A DNA stretch of 64,000 nucleotides from an uncultured Acetobacteraceae bacterium (GTDB lineage Bacteria; Pseudomonadota; Alphaproteobacteria; Acetobacterales; Acetobacteraceae): positions 132,464-196,463 of the forward strand of contig CALTUD010000002.1 of NCBI GenBank assembly GCA_943912335.1, in the 5' to 3' direction. The position numbers and the translations under genes are program-made. Below the pieces are notes generated by a model. That model made no database searches. It was not told the DNA's origin and saw only the letters and a program-made list of their open reading frames with translations. This document shows positions 38,757-47,553 of this stretch, piece after piece; the first letter of the stretch is position 1; each line of letters opens with the position of its first letter.

Positions 38757-38927
38757 TCAACCGTAAAATCGCCAGAAGGGCTTCTTCCCCGTGTCAGCTT
38801 TCTTCGGTCTGGTCAGGTCTGGACCGAACTTGTTGTCGTACCACGCATAAATCTCATCCCTGAAATATGCGACAACGATGCCGCTCCAGAGAACAATGCA
38901 GAGAATGATCAGGATCGCTACGAGCAT
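38757..38927 (-). CDS. small single-pass membrane protein
   Basis: 56 residues: an N-terminal membrane segment (MLVAILIILCIVLWSGIVV) followed by a short charged cytoplasmic or periplasmic tail rich in aromatic and basic residues (YFRDEIYAWYDNKF, then KKPFWRFYG). ATG at 38927 has TGGGA about eight bases upstream. The frame is free of stops further upstream but has no better start. It converges with gshB. No family is recognised; the sharp hydrophobic-to-charged layout argues for a real gene. Confidence 0.55.
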   Translation of the reverse strand: MLVAILIILCIVLWSGIVVAYFRDEIYAWYDNKFGPDLTRPKKADTGKKPFWRFYG

Positions 38928-39127
38928 CGGGCGGTCCCATATGAGTTCAACCGGTTCGTGATAGGGAAAAGTACCGGCTCAGGCAACTGAATGATGCGCT
39001 GCCGTGTGGTCACCCTTGCTGAGGGCGGCGAGGAAGGGCAGAGAGAGGGCACGAGCCCGATGCTGATGAGAACGATGTCCAAGATGCGCATGCTGGTCGG
39101 TTCGACCGGCCAGACACGACGACCGGC

Positions 39128-39817
39128 ATGACGTCGTCCAGCGAACTCGCGCCGAGCGGCATGCCGTCGAACGGTCCGCTCCCCAAATCCGCCCTAGACG
39201 CGGATGCCGTTCGTACGGCCTATCAACGTTGGGCCGGCGTCTACGACGCCGTGTTCGGTGGCGTTTCCGCTTTCGGTCGCAAGCGCGCGGTTTCTGCGGT
39301 AAATCGCCTGCCCGGGGCGGCCGTGCTCGAGGTGGGTGTCGGTACCGGCCTCGCACTTCCGCATTATCGGCCCGAGAAGCGAATCACCGGCATCGACCTG
39401 TCGAGAGCGATGCTTGATCGGGCGCGGCTGCGGGTAAAGCGCAACGCCATGCCGCACGTCGCCGATCTGCTTGAAATGGATGCCGAGGAAACCAGCTTCG
39501 CCGACGACAGCTTCGATATCGCCGTCGCGATGTTCGTGGCCTCCGTCGTACCGAACCCGCGGCGCCTGTTATCGGAACTCAAGCGCGTCGTGCGCCCCGG
39601 CGGCAGCATCCTGTTCGTCAACCATTTCCTGGCCACAGGGGGCGTCAGGCTAGCCGTCGAACGCGGAATGGCACGTGCTTCCCATTCGTTGGGCTGGCAT
39701 CCCGATTTTGCTATTGAATCCTTGCTCCCGGAGGTGGATTTAAGGCGCGCGGACATCGAGCCCGTGCCGCCATTCGGCCTATTTACGCTTGTGACCCTGA
39801 CGAACGACGCGCCCTGA
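39128..39817 (+). CDS. pmtA: phosphatidylethanolamine N-methyltransferase-type SAM methyltransferase
   Basis: 229 residues. The class I methyltransferase fold is shown by AAVLEVGVGTGLALPHY (motif I), the acidic ITGIDLSRAMLDRAR and DSFDIAVAMFVASVVPNP. The N-terminal AYQRWAGVYDAVFGGV and the late NHFLATGG match the Rhodobacter-type PmtA, which makes phosphatidylcholine by three methylations of phosphatidylethanolamine at the inner membrane. Related ubiquinone/menaquinone methyltransferases have similar folds, so the substrate is inferred. It lies 43 bases before the oxidase-like gene. Confidence 0.82.
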   Translation: MTSSSELAPSGMPSNGPLPKSALDADAVRTAYQRWAGVYDAVFGGVSAFGRKRAVSAVNRLPGAAVLEVGVGTGLALPHYRPEKRITGIDLSRAMLDRARLRVKRNAMPHVADLLEMDAEETSFADDSFDIAVAMFVASVVPNPRRLLSELKRVVRPGGSILFVNHFLATGGVRLAVERGMARASHSLGWHPDFAIESLLPEVDLRRADIEPVPPFGLFTLVTLTNDAP

Positions 39818-39860
39818 AGGGAGGCCTCGTTTTCGCGTCTGGGCGAGGGAACCACACCTG

Positions 39861-41114
39861 ATGCTGCATCGGCCTGACGCCGGTGGTATGGCCGCCCCGA
39901 ATGCGACCGGACCACTTTTCCTCTCGATCGGCGTCTTGGTCGGGGTCGTCGGCGCGGTTCTTTCGCTGATACTGGAATGGCCCGGCTTGGACGATGCTGT
40001 GCCTGCGTGGCACGCGGCGGCGTCGGCTCACGTCGCTCTCCTGGTCTTCTTTGCCGCGTTGCCCTGCGCGCTGGGAGGACTTGCCGCGATGTCTGCGCCG
40101 GTCTCGGTCGGCGCTCGCGAAAATGCCGTTCCTCTTTTGGGACGCCTGGGCTTCGGCTCTTACGCGCTCTCCCTTGCCGCCCTCATTGCCGGATCAACCG
40201 GTATCGGTGCCCCGGCGATCGTTCTGTCGGCCAATCTTCTGGCGATGTCGATGGTACTGGCAGGCTCGAACATCGTCGCCACCATCCTCAACCAGCGTGA
40301 CGTGTCTTACGGCGCGGTCGCGTTCGGAGGCTGGGCTTCCCTGATTGCCGGCTCGCTCGCGGTTTGTGCCGCCCCGATCGCCGCTGCCTCATTCACGATG
40401 CAGATCGTCGCCGGGCGCACGGCGACCGTGGCCGCCGATGCGATGATTTCGCCGGCTCTTGCCACGATCTTTTGTGTCCTCCTCGGACTGGCGACCGATC
40501 TGCTTCGCCCGCGTCTCGGGGTTCGACCTAAAGCCTTGCTGCTCGCCCTGTTGAGCAGCGGCATGTTGGCGCTCCTCATGCTCTGGGGCGTCCTCGTGCT
40601 CGGCGGACACGGCGCGGTGGTTCCGGCTTCCATCGTTCACGTCGTTCTCCTGATGATCGCTGCGCCATTTGCCCTGCGCTGGATCCCCGCTCTGCCTGGG
40701 ATCGTCTTGATGCCTCGTATGCGGCGGATGCCTGGGCTGTTCGCCGCCGGGATGGCCGTCCTACTGCCGCTCGGCCTGCTGCTCGACATGCTGGGCGTGG
40801 CCCGGCATGAGGCCGTGTCGCTGGCCATCGTATTCGGTCTGTTCGCGGGTGTTTATCGGCTCGACACCGAGCCTCCTCGGCGCCCCATCGCGATCATGTT
40901 CGCGGAGGCTCAGTTCGGCTTGCTGCTGGCAGGTGCTTTTGCCGTACTGGTCCCGCTACCCCCCGTTCTCAAGGCTGTCGGTGCTGCGATGGCTGCCGTC
41001 TCGATCGGCTTGTTCGCCGCTCGTCTCTTGCTCGTCAGCCTGAGCGCCGTTCATCGCGCCTGGGAAGCGAGGCAAGCCACATCCGATATCGTCGCTGCAG
41101 GTTACACTCCATGA
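39861..41114 (+). CDS. degenerate haem-copper oxidase subunit I-like membrane protein
   Basis: 417 residues with about ten to twelve membrane segments. Several stretches align by eye to cytochrome oxidase subunit I: AHVALLVFFAALPCALGG with the canonical AHG...MP.LIGG segment; the RDVSYGAVAFGGWASL region with the loop before helix V; and RHEAVSLAIVFGLFAGVY with AHFHYVLSLGAVFGIFAGIY. In this reading the two low-spin haem ligands are kept (His57, His316), while the haem a3 His and the three CuB His residues, including the GHPEVY motif, are gone. It overlaps ctaB by four bases. Oxygen reduction is therefore unlikely. The family call is by eye and could be wrong. Confidence 0.6.
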   Translation: MLHRPDAGGMAAPNATGPLFLSIGVLVGVVGAVLSLILEWPGLDDAVPAWHAAASAHVALLVFFAALPCALGGLAAMSAPVSVGARENAVPLLGRLGFGSYALSLAALIAGSTGIGAPAIVLSANLLAMSMVLAGSNIVATILNQRDVSYGAVAFGGWASLIAGSLAVCAAPIAAASFTMQIVAGRTATVAADAMISPALATIFCVLLGLATDLLRPRLGVRPKALLLALLSSGMLALLMLWGVLVLGGHGAVVPASIVHVVLLMIAAPFALRWIPALPGIVLMPRMRRMPGLFAAGMAVLLPLGLLLDMLGVARHEAVSLAIVFGLFAGVYRLDTEPPRRPIAIMFAEAQFGLLLAGAFAVLVPLPPVLKAVGAAMAAVSIGLFAARLLLVSLSAVHRAWEARQATSDIVAAGYTP

Positions 41115-42028
41115 GCCACTCCAGCATGATTGCTCTGCCGCACGGCACCAGCACGGTCCGCGACTGGTTCGATCTGCTCAAGCCGCGCGTGATGACGCTC
41201 GTGGTATTCACCGGTGCCATCGGACTGTTCATCGCCCCGGCTCCGGTCAATCCGCTGATCGGCGCGATCGTGATCCTTTCCATCGCCATTGCCACGGGCG
41301 GGGCGGGTGCGATCAATATGTGGTTCGATCGCGACATCGATGCGGTGATGCGTCGAACCGCCAATCGTCCGGTTCCGGCCGGCCGCGTCGCGCCGGTCGA
41401 CGCGCTGGCTTATGGGATTGCGCTCAGCGTGCTCTCGGTCTGTCTGATCGGACTGGCGACGAACTGGGTCGCTGCCGTGACGCTCGCCTTCTGCATCTTC
41501 TACTATGTCGTGATCTACACCATGTGGCTGAAGCGCTCGACGCCGCAGAACATCGTCATCGGCGGAGCGGCCGGCGCCTTCCCGCCGATCGTGGGTTGGG
41601 CCGCTGCCACCGGGCAGATCGGCCTGTTGCCGGTGCTGCTGTTCGCGATCGTCTTCTTCTGGACACCGCCGCATTTCTGGTCGCTGTCGCTCTACGCCTG
41701 CAAGGATTATGGCGCGGCCGGCGTGCCGATGCTGCCGGTGGTGAAGGGCGCCCGCCATACGCGCTGGCAGATCCTGCTCTACACCATCCTGCTCACCGCT
41801 GTGTCTCTGACGCCAGCCGTCATGGGCTTGACCGGGCCAGTCTACACGGTCGCCGCGGCGCTCCTGGATGCGGGTTTTCTGGTGCTGGCGGTTCGTGTTC
41901 TGCGCGACAGGCAGGATGCGACAGGAACCAGTCTGACCGGTGACAAGCCCGCCAAGCAGGCGTTTCGCTATTCGCTCGCCTACCTGGCCGCTTTGTTCGG
42001 CGCCGTTTGCGTGGACCGGCTGATCTGA
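41111..42028 (+). CDS. ctaB: protohaem IX farnesyltransferase (haem O synthase)
   Basis: 305 residues, UbiA-type prenyltransferase with about eight to nine membrane segments. The enzyme adds a farnesyl group to haem B, giving haem O for bo3-type quinol oxidase (and haem A where CtaA exists). Signature loops are NMWFDRDIDAVMRRTANRPVPAG and YTMWLKRSTPQNIVIGGAAGAFPP. Its start overlaps the oxidase-like gene (ATGA) and its stop overlaps the coxF start, so all three are coupled. Confidence 0.95.
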   Translation: MSHSSMIALPHGTSTVRDWFDLLKPRVMTLVVFTGAIGLFIAPAPVNPLIGAIVILSIAIATGGAGAINMWFDRDIDAVMRRTANRPVPAGRVAPVDALAYGIALSVLSVCLIGLATNWVAAVTLAFCIFYYVVIYTMWLKRSTPQNIVIGGAAGAFPPIVGWAAATGQIGLLPVLLFAIVFFWTPPHFWSLSLYACKDYGAAGVPMLPVVKGARHTRWQILLYTILLTAVSLTPAVMGLTGPVYTVAAALLDAGFLVLAVRVLRDRQDATGTSLTGDKPAKQAFRYSLAYLAALFGAVCVDRLI

Positions 42029-42165
42029 TGGTGAAGGCAAGACAGAAGCCTGTGGCACCGGTCGATCCGGTCCGTGCGAGAACCAGCAGGAGCGTCGCCC
42101 TGGTGCTGGTTCTCATCGGTTTCGCGGCGCTGCTCTACGCCATGACGGTGGTCAAACTGCTCTGA
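42028..42165 (+). CDS. small CoxF-like membrane protein
   Basis: 45 residues with one membrane segment (SVALVLVLIGFAALLYAMTVV). In many alphaproteobacteria a short protein of this type lies between ctaB and ctaG in the cytochrome c oxidase operon, so CoxF is the likely identity. It starts at the ATG overlapping the ctaB stop. No ctaG or ctaE follows; the next gene is on the other strand and its stop is adjacent. Confidence 0.7.
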   Translation: MVKARQKPVAPVDPVRARTSRSVALVLVLIGFAALLYAMTVVKLL

Positions 42166-43134
42166 TCAGCGTGCCTGCTGGATCGCCGACAGTAGCCAGC
42201 TTCCGCCGCGCGCCCGTACGAACGTCCAGAGTTCGGTGACGGTCTGGCGTTCGGTCGGGCTGCCATCCACCACCCGGCCGGTCAGGTCGGTCGTGACGTC
42301 GATCATCGAATAGCGCATCGCCACCGTGGCGAATTCGCGGCCATTCTCGGCCCAGGCTTCCGACAGGTCGCCATGCTCCATACGCACGGCGCTGACCGCA
42401 TTGCGGAGATTGCGGCTCGACAGGTCTGACAGCTGCTCGGAGAAGTAGCTGACCATTTCGGGCGTGGCGAAGCGCGACAGAGAGCGCAGGTCCTGCATGC
42501 TCCAGGCCTGCTGGATATCCAGCAAAGCGCGCTCGAAGCTCTGATAGTCAGCGTTGGTGATCTGGATGGCCGTGTTGCCACCGAAACCACCGCCAGCTGT
42601 GCCACCCATCATAGGGGCCGACGCGTTCACCTGACCACGGCGGAAGAAGCGTCTGAACAACCAGCGACCAATGAAGAACAGGATCGCCAACTGGATCAGG
42701 GTCCAGAAGATGTTGCCGAAGCCGGATCGGTGCTGGCCGTAGCCGTCGGCATAGGCACCATGGTGGCCGAACAACAGACTGCCGATCCCCACGCCCAGAA
42801 GGCCGCCGGCCAGACCGGTCGCGAAGGGATGCGAACGCCGCGCGGGTGCGTAGCCGCTTCCGGCATAGGCACCGCCACCATACTGACCGGGATTTGGCGT
42901 CATACTGCGATTCATCGGCGCGGCACCGTAGGGGCTCGTGCTGGTCGACGGGGGTGCGCTGTAGGTGCGGCTGCCCCGACTGCCCATGGAGCCGCCCTGT
43001 CCCGGACGCGCATCCGCGGCGACCGGCGCGAGTACGCCAACGACGCCGAATACGGGTGGCAGGATAACCGGCGCACCGGACAGCAGCAGAGCCACGGCGG
43101 CGGCGCGGCTACGGCGGAGGAGGGGTGTCGACAT
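42166..43134 (-). CDS. Tim44-like domain protein
   Basis: 322 residues from the ATG at 43134. The N terminus (residues 1-40) is a signal or anchor segment. A Ser/Gly/Pro-rich linker follows, then a Gly-rich hydrophobic ATGLAGGLLGVGIGSLLFG and FWTLIQLAILFFIGRWLFRRFFRR. The C-terminal 150 residues (FERALLDIQQAWSMQDLRSLSRFATPEMVSYF) form a Tim44/MBA1-like domain of the kind found in bacterial membrane proteins near division or secretion factors. It follows pmbA by one base. Function unknown. Confidence 0.8.
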   Translation of the reverse strand: MSTPLLRRSRAAAVALLLSGAPVILPPVFGVVGVLAPVAADARPGQGGSMGSRGSRTYSAPPSTSTSPYGAAPMNRSMTPNPGQYGGGAYAGSGYAPARRSHPFATGLAGGLLGVGIGSLLFGHHGAYADGYGQHRSGFGNIFWTLIQLAILFFIGRWLFRRFFRRGQVNASAPMMGGTAGGGFGGNTAIQITNADYQSFERALLDIQQAWSMQDLRSLSRFATPEMVSYFSEQLSDLSSRNLRNAVSAVRMEHGDLSEAWAENGREFATVAMRYSMIDVTTDLTGRVVDGSPTERQTVTELWTFVRARGGSWLLSAIQQAR

Positions 43135-43135
43135 G

Positions 43136-44473
43136 TCAGGCACCTGCGATTGTGAGCGTGTCGATGCGGATGGTCGGCGCATCGATCCCACGCTTGAACG
43201 CCAGATCGTTCGCCGCCTGCAGCTCGGCGAACATCTCCAGCAGATTGCCGGCAATGGTGAACTCGGCGATCGGTTCCGCCAGAGCGCCGTTGCGAATCAT
43301 GTATCCGGCCGCACCACGGCTGTAATCGCCGGTGAGACCGTTCACCGCATTGCCCATCATCTCGTTGAGATAGACACCCTCGGCGATGTCCGCGATCAGC
43401 TCTCCGGGCGTGGTGGTACCGCCGGTCAGGAACAGATTGGTCAGGGACGGGGAGGGCGGCGAGGACGGACCACGTGCCGCATGGCCCGTGCTGGGCAAGC
43501 CGAGCTGGCGCCCACTGCGCCCATCCAGCACCCAGCTTTTCAGCGCGCCGTTCTCGACTAGCACCAAAGGCGCGGTCGCCACGCCCTCTCCGTCGAACGG
43601 TTTCGAACGGCTGGCGCGCACCCGGGTCGGGTCGTCCGTGACGGTGATTCCAGCCGGCAGGATGCGCGTGCCCATCCGCTCCTTCAGGAACGAGGTGCCA
43701 CGGGCGATCGACGCGCCGTTGATGGCCGATGCCAGATGCCCCAGCAGGCTGTTCGACACGCGCGGATCGAACACCACCGGCATCCGTCCCGTGCGCGGCT
43801 TGACCGGGTTCAGACGCGCGACGGCGCGCTGGCCGGCACTGCGTCCGATCCCGGACGGATCGTCCAGATCGGCGAGGTGCACGCAGGAATCATAGTCGTA
43901 ATCGCGTTGCATGCCGGTGCCGCTGCCGGCCAGCACCGTGGCCGATACGGAATGGCTGGTCCGGGCATAGTGCCCGGCGAACCCGCCCGAATGCGCCAGC
44001 ATGATCTCGCTCCGGCTATAGCCGGCGGAACCGCCCTGCGAGTTGGTGACCCCCTCGACCGCCAGAGCCGCCGCCTCGGCGATGCCCGCGCGCTCGGTCA
44101 GCGCCGCCACATCCGGCTCGGATCCGTCGACCAGATCGAGCGGGTTGGCGGTGAAACGGCCAGACAGGCTGCGCTCGCACAGCCCGGCGAACCGGTCCTC
44201 CGGCACCACCTTGGCCATTGAGAGCGCTTGTTCGATCAGCCGCCCGAAGCCGGAGGGATCGGTGCTGGTCGTGGAAACGATCGCGCTCTTCCGGCCCACG
44301 AAAACACGCAGCCCGACATCGTTGTGCTCGGAGCGCTCCAGCTCCTCGCTCCTGCCCTGGCGTACCTGCACGCCCAGCGAGGTGCCGGAGACGAGGATGG
44401 CCTCGGCGGCGTCCGCGCCTGCTCTGGTCGCGGCCGAAACCAGCTCCTCGATCAGCGAAAGACGGTCGCTCAT
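43136..44473 (-). CDS. pmbA: TldE/PmbA metalloprotease-like protein
   Basis: 445 residues from the ATG at 44473. TldE (PmbA) pairs with TldD to cleave unfolded peptides and to mature modified peptides. The family pattern shows in AILVSGTSLGVQVRQGRSEELERSEHNDVGLRVFVG, TSFLKERMGTRILPAGITVTDDP and NLFLTGGTTTPGELIADIAEGVYL. tldD is not in the window. The start overlaps the M16 peptidase stop (ATGA), so it is in one operon with thrC and M16. Confidence 0.93.
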   Translation of the reverse strand: MSDRLSLIEELVSAATRAGADAAEAILVSGTSLGVQVRQGRSEELERSEHNDVGLRVFVGRKSAIVSTTSTDPSGFGRLIEQALSMAKVVPEDRFAGLCERSLSGRFTANPLDLVDGSEPDVAALTERAGIAEAAALAVEGVTNSQGGSAGYSRSEIMLAHSGGFAGHYARTSHSVSATVLAGSGTGMQRDYDYDSCVHLADLDDPSGIGRSAGQRAVARLNPVKPRTGRMPVVFDPRVSNSLLGHLASAINGASIARGTSFLKERMGTRILPAGITVTDDPTRVRASRSKPFDGEGVATAPLVLVENGALKSWVLDGRSGRQLGLPSTGHAARGPSSPPSPSLTNLFLTGGTTTPGELIADIAEGVYLNEMMGNAVNGLTGDYSRGAAGYMIRNGALAEPIAEFTIAGNLLEMFAELQAANDLAFKRGIDAPTIRIDTLTIAGA

Positions 44474-45750
44474 GCGGCCAGCCGCTCCGCCACGTCCGTC
44501 AGGCTCGGAATATGCGTTACGGGTCCGAGCGCGGTCAGCGTCGGCCTGCCGGTAAACAACCGCGTCGCCGCCCGGCTTATGTCGTCCAGCGTCACAGCCT
44601 CGATCTTCGCCACCGTTTCCGCCGTCGGGATGATGCGTCCGAAGATCTGCAGCTGCCGCGCCAGCTGCTCGCAACGACTGCCGGTCGATTCCAGCGACAT
44701 CAGCAGGCTCGACTTGAGCTGTGCCCGCGCACGATCCAGCTCCGCCTGCCGCACCGCATCCGGCCCGGAGGCGCGCTGCACCTTGCGCAACTCCTCCAGC
44801 GTCACCGGCACCAGCTCCTTGGCTTCATCCTCACCGGTGCCGGCATAGATGCCGAACAGACCGCCATCGTTGAACGGCGAGTTGAACGCGTAGATGGAAT
44901 AGACCAGCCCGCGCTTTTCCCGGATCTCTTGGAACAGACGCGACGACATGCCGCCGCCCAGAAGCGTCGACAGCAGCAGAACCGGATAATAATCCGGATC
45001 GCGATAGCCGACCGACGGGAAACCCAGCACCACATGGACCTGCTCCAGGTCCTTCTCCTCGCGGAACTCGCCGCCGAGATAGCGGCCCGGATCGGCCTGC
45101 TCGACCAGCTCTGTCGGCAGATCGCCGAAATGCGCGCGGGCCAGTTCCACGACATCCTTGTGGCGCAGATTGCCGGCCGCCGCGATCACCACATTGCCGG
45201 TGGTGTAGTGCTGGCGCATGTAGCCGGTCAGCGTGTCCCGCTTCATGTCGCGGATCAGCGCCTCGGTGCCGAGCGTCGGACGGCCCATTGCCTGATCCGG
45301 AAAGGCGGTTTCCTGGAAATGATCGAAGATGATGTCGTCCGGCGTGTCGTTCGCCTGGCCGATCTCCTGCAGGATCACGCCGCGCTCGCGCTCCAGCTCC
45401 TCTGGTACGAACGTGCTGTGGGTCAGGATGTCGCCGATGATGTCGGCACCGAGCGCCAGATCCTCCTTCAACAGCTTGACGTAGTAGGCGGTCTGCTCGC
45501 GCGCCGTGTAGGCGTTGATATGGCCGCCGACATTCTCGATCTCTTCGGCGATCTGCACGGCGCCGCGACGCTCCGTGCCCTTGAACGCCATGTGTTCGAG
45601 GAAATGCGAGACGCCGTTCTCGGAAGCGCGTTCGTTGCGCGTGCCGCTGGCGACATAGGCGCCGAACGACACCGTCTCGACCCTGTCCATGCGCTCGGAA
45701 ACGACGGTGAGCCCATTGGGCAGGCGTGTGGTGGCGATCGGATCGGTCAT
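44470..45750 (-). CDS. M16 family zinc peptidase (mitochondrial processing peptidase-like)
   Basis: 426 residues. The inverted zinc motif is HFLEH (His49, Glu52, His53), followed by the distal Glu region ENVGGHINAYTAREQTAYYVKLLKED. Further family text includes GQANDTPDDIIFDHFQE and GGGMSSRLFQEIREKRGLVYSIYAF. Bacterial members resemble the beta subunit of the mitochondrial processing peptidase. It lies between thrC (65 bases) and pmbA (four-base overlap). Confidence 0.93.
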   Translation of the reverse strand: MTDPIATTRLPNGLTVVSERMDRVETVSFGAYVASGTRNERASENGVSHFLEHMAFKGTERRGAVQIAEEIENVGGHINAYTAREQTAYYVKLLKEDLALGADIIGDILTHSTFVPEELERERGVILQEIGQANDTPDDIIFDHFQETAFPDQAMGRPTLGTEALIRDMKRDTLTGYMRQHYTTGNVVIAAAGNLRHKDVVELARAHFGDLPTELVEQADPGRYLGGEFREEKDLEQVHVVLGFPSVGYRDPDYYPVLLLSTLLGGGMSSRLFQEIREKRGLVYSIYAFNSPFNDGGLFGIYAGTGEDEAKELVPVTLEELRKVQRASGPDAVRQAELDRARAQLKSSLLMSLESTGSRCEQLARQLQIFGRIIPTAETVAKIEAVTLDDISRAATRLFTGRPTLTALGPVTHIPSLTDVAERLAA

Positions 45751-45815
45751 GCTGTTCCTGTGTGCGGCCCGCTGAACCGGAAGCGGGCGGGCCGTGTCGA
45801 ACGGTATATGGGTGT

Positions 45816-47216
45816 TCAGGCGGCGTTCTTCAGCACCGAGGCGCGCACGGCGTCCTCGACCGCATCGAGGCGGTTCGGCACCACCCTGAAGCGCTCCTCA
45901 CGCTCGAACAGATCGGCCAGATGCGGCGGCAAGGTCGGGGACAGACCGGTGGCGGACAGCATCGCGTCCGGGAACTTGGCCGGATGGGCGGTGGCCATCG
46001 CCACGGTCGGAATGCCGGGCACCGCGCAGGCGCGCGCCGCGGCGATGCCAATCGCCGAGTGCGGATCGGCCAGATATTGCGTCTCGCGATGCAGCCGGCG
46101 GATCTCCGCCTCCGTCGCCGCGTCGTCCAGCGCCTCGCCATGGAACAGTTCGGTCGCCCGGCGCCAGCTCGCATCCGGCACCGCCATGCGCCCGGTCTGG
46201 CGGAACCCGGTCATGATCTCGGCGCACCGCGCGGCATCGCGATCCAGCAGCTCGAACAGCAGACGCTCGAAATTCGAGCTCACCTGGATGTCCATGGACG
46301 GCGACAGGCTCGGCGCCACCGGGCGCATGCTCATGTCGTTGCTGGCCAGGAACCGCGCCAGGATGTCGTTGCCGTTGGAACCGATCGCCAGACGCGCCAC
46401 CGGCAATCCCATCCGGCGCGCCGCCCAGGCGGCGAACACGTTGCCGAAATTGCCGGTCGGCACCGCGAAGGAGACCTCGCGATCCGGTGCACCCAACGCC
46501 AGCGCCGCCGCGACATAGTACGGAATCTGCGCCGCGACGCGCGCCCAGTTGATCGAGTTGACGGCGCTGAGCTGCATGTCGTCGCGGAACGGCGTATCGG
46601 CGAACATCGCCTTCACCATGTCCTGGCAGTCGTCGAACGTGCCCTCCAACGCCAGGTTGGCGATGTTGGGCGACAGCACCGTGGTCATCTGCCGGCGCTG
46701 CACCGCGCTGGTGCGGCCGAGCGGATGCAGGATCACCACCTGCAGACGCGCACGGTCGCGGCAGGCCTCGATCGCTGCAGAGCCGGTATCGCCGGAGGTC
46801 GCGCCGACGATGGTCACGCGCCGATCCTGCTGCGTCAGCACATGGTCGAACAGCCGGCCCAGCAACTGCATCGCCATGTCTTTGAAGGCGAGCGTCGGGC
46901 CATGGAACAGCTCCATCGCGAACAAATCGCGGTCGAGCTGAACCATCGGTACGGTGGCCGGATGGGTGAAGCCGGCATAGGCCTCGCGGCACAAGCCCAG
47001 CAGCGTGTCATGGTCGATCGAGCCCACCGTGAACGGCGCCATCACCCGTGCGGCGAGTTCCGGGTAGGACAGGCTGCGCATGGCGCGCCATTCGGCGGGG
47101 GAGAAGACCGGCCAGCTTTCCGGCATGTATAGGCCGCCGTCTCCGGCCAGTCCGGCCAGCAGAACACCGCTGAAATCGAGAGCCGGCGCCTGGCCGCGGG
47201 TCGAAACGTAACGCAT
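45816..47216 (-). CDS. thrC: threonine synthase
   Basis: 466 residues from the ATG at 47216, MRYVSTRGQAPALDF, the classical start of this family. The PLP-dependent enzyme converts phosphohomoserine to threonine. The PLP lysine is in FHGPTLAFKDMAMQLLG, the phosphate-binding loop is in IVGATSGDTGSAAIEA, and SAVNSINWARVAAQIPYYV and VPTGNFGNVFAAW follow. Long in-frame upstream extension is not conserved. First gene of a thrC-M16-pmbA-Tim44 series. Confidence 0.96.
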   Translation of the reverse strand: MRYVSTRGQAPALDFSGVLLAGLAGDGGLYMPESWPVFSPAEWRAMRSLSYPELAARVMAPFTVGSIDHDTLLGLCREAYAGFTHPATVPMVQLDRDLFAMELFHGPTLAFKDMAMQLLGRLFDHVLTQQDRRVTIVGATSGDTGSAAIEACRDRARLQVVILHPLGRTSAVQRRQMTTVLSPNIANLALEGTFDDCQDMVKAMFADTPFRDDMQLSAVNSINWARVAAQIPYYVAAALALGAPDREVSFAVPTGNFGNVFAAWAARRMGLPVARLAIGSNGNDILARFLASNDMSMRPVAPSLSPSMDIQVSSNFERLLFELLDRDAARCAEIMTGFRQTGRMAVPDASWRRATELFHGEALDDAATEAEIRRLHRETQYLADPHSAIGIAAARACAVPGIPTVAMATAHPAKFPDAMLSATGLSPTLPPHLADLFEREERFRVVPNRLDAVEDAVRASVLKNAA

Positions 47217-47436
47217 CCGGCCAGCATACGAAATTCGGCCTCCATCGCGAAGAGCGACCGGACGCCGGGCGGCAATGCCCGCACCGGCGCTCTCGTCTTC
47301 CTGACTGTTTCGTTCCGGGAAAACCGCCCAGTCCCGCCCGTGATCGCAGGTTCGTGCTTGACCTAAACGTGAAACAACTTCTCCAGCCCATCGGCATTCA
47401 GCAGGCAGGTCCACACTCCTTCAACGGGCAACTTCC

Positions 47437-47553
47437 ATGGCACGGGTCGTTCTTCTCACCGGCATCGTTCTCACCTTCGCCGTCGGCACTGTCGCAGCCA
47501 CCGAATCCGGTGTCGTGATGCCGGTATCGACGACGTTGTCGTCGCTGAACTGA
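47437..47553 (+). CDS. possible very small exported peptide
   Basis: 38 codons with a hydrophobic signal-like start (ARVVLLTGIVLTFAVGTVAA) in the 337-base gap between thrC and the M32 peptidase. Its stop abuts the end of the opposing M32 gene. The ribosome binding site is weak and no family is known. The rest of this gap holds nothing I can identify apart from the probable thrC promoter region. Confidence 0.3.
   Translation: MARVVLLTGIVLTFAVGTVAATESGVVMPVSTTLSSLN

Noticed and set aside
44218..46518. 766-codon plus-strand open frame across pmbA, M16 and thrC
   Set aside because: Antisense shadow of three recognised genes, with Arg-rich low-complexity sequence and no ribosome binding site.
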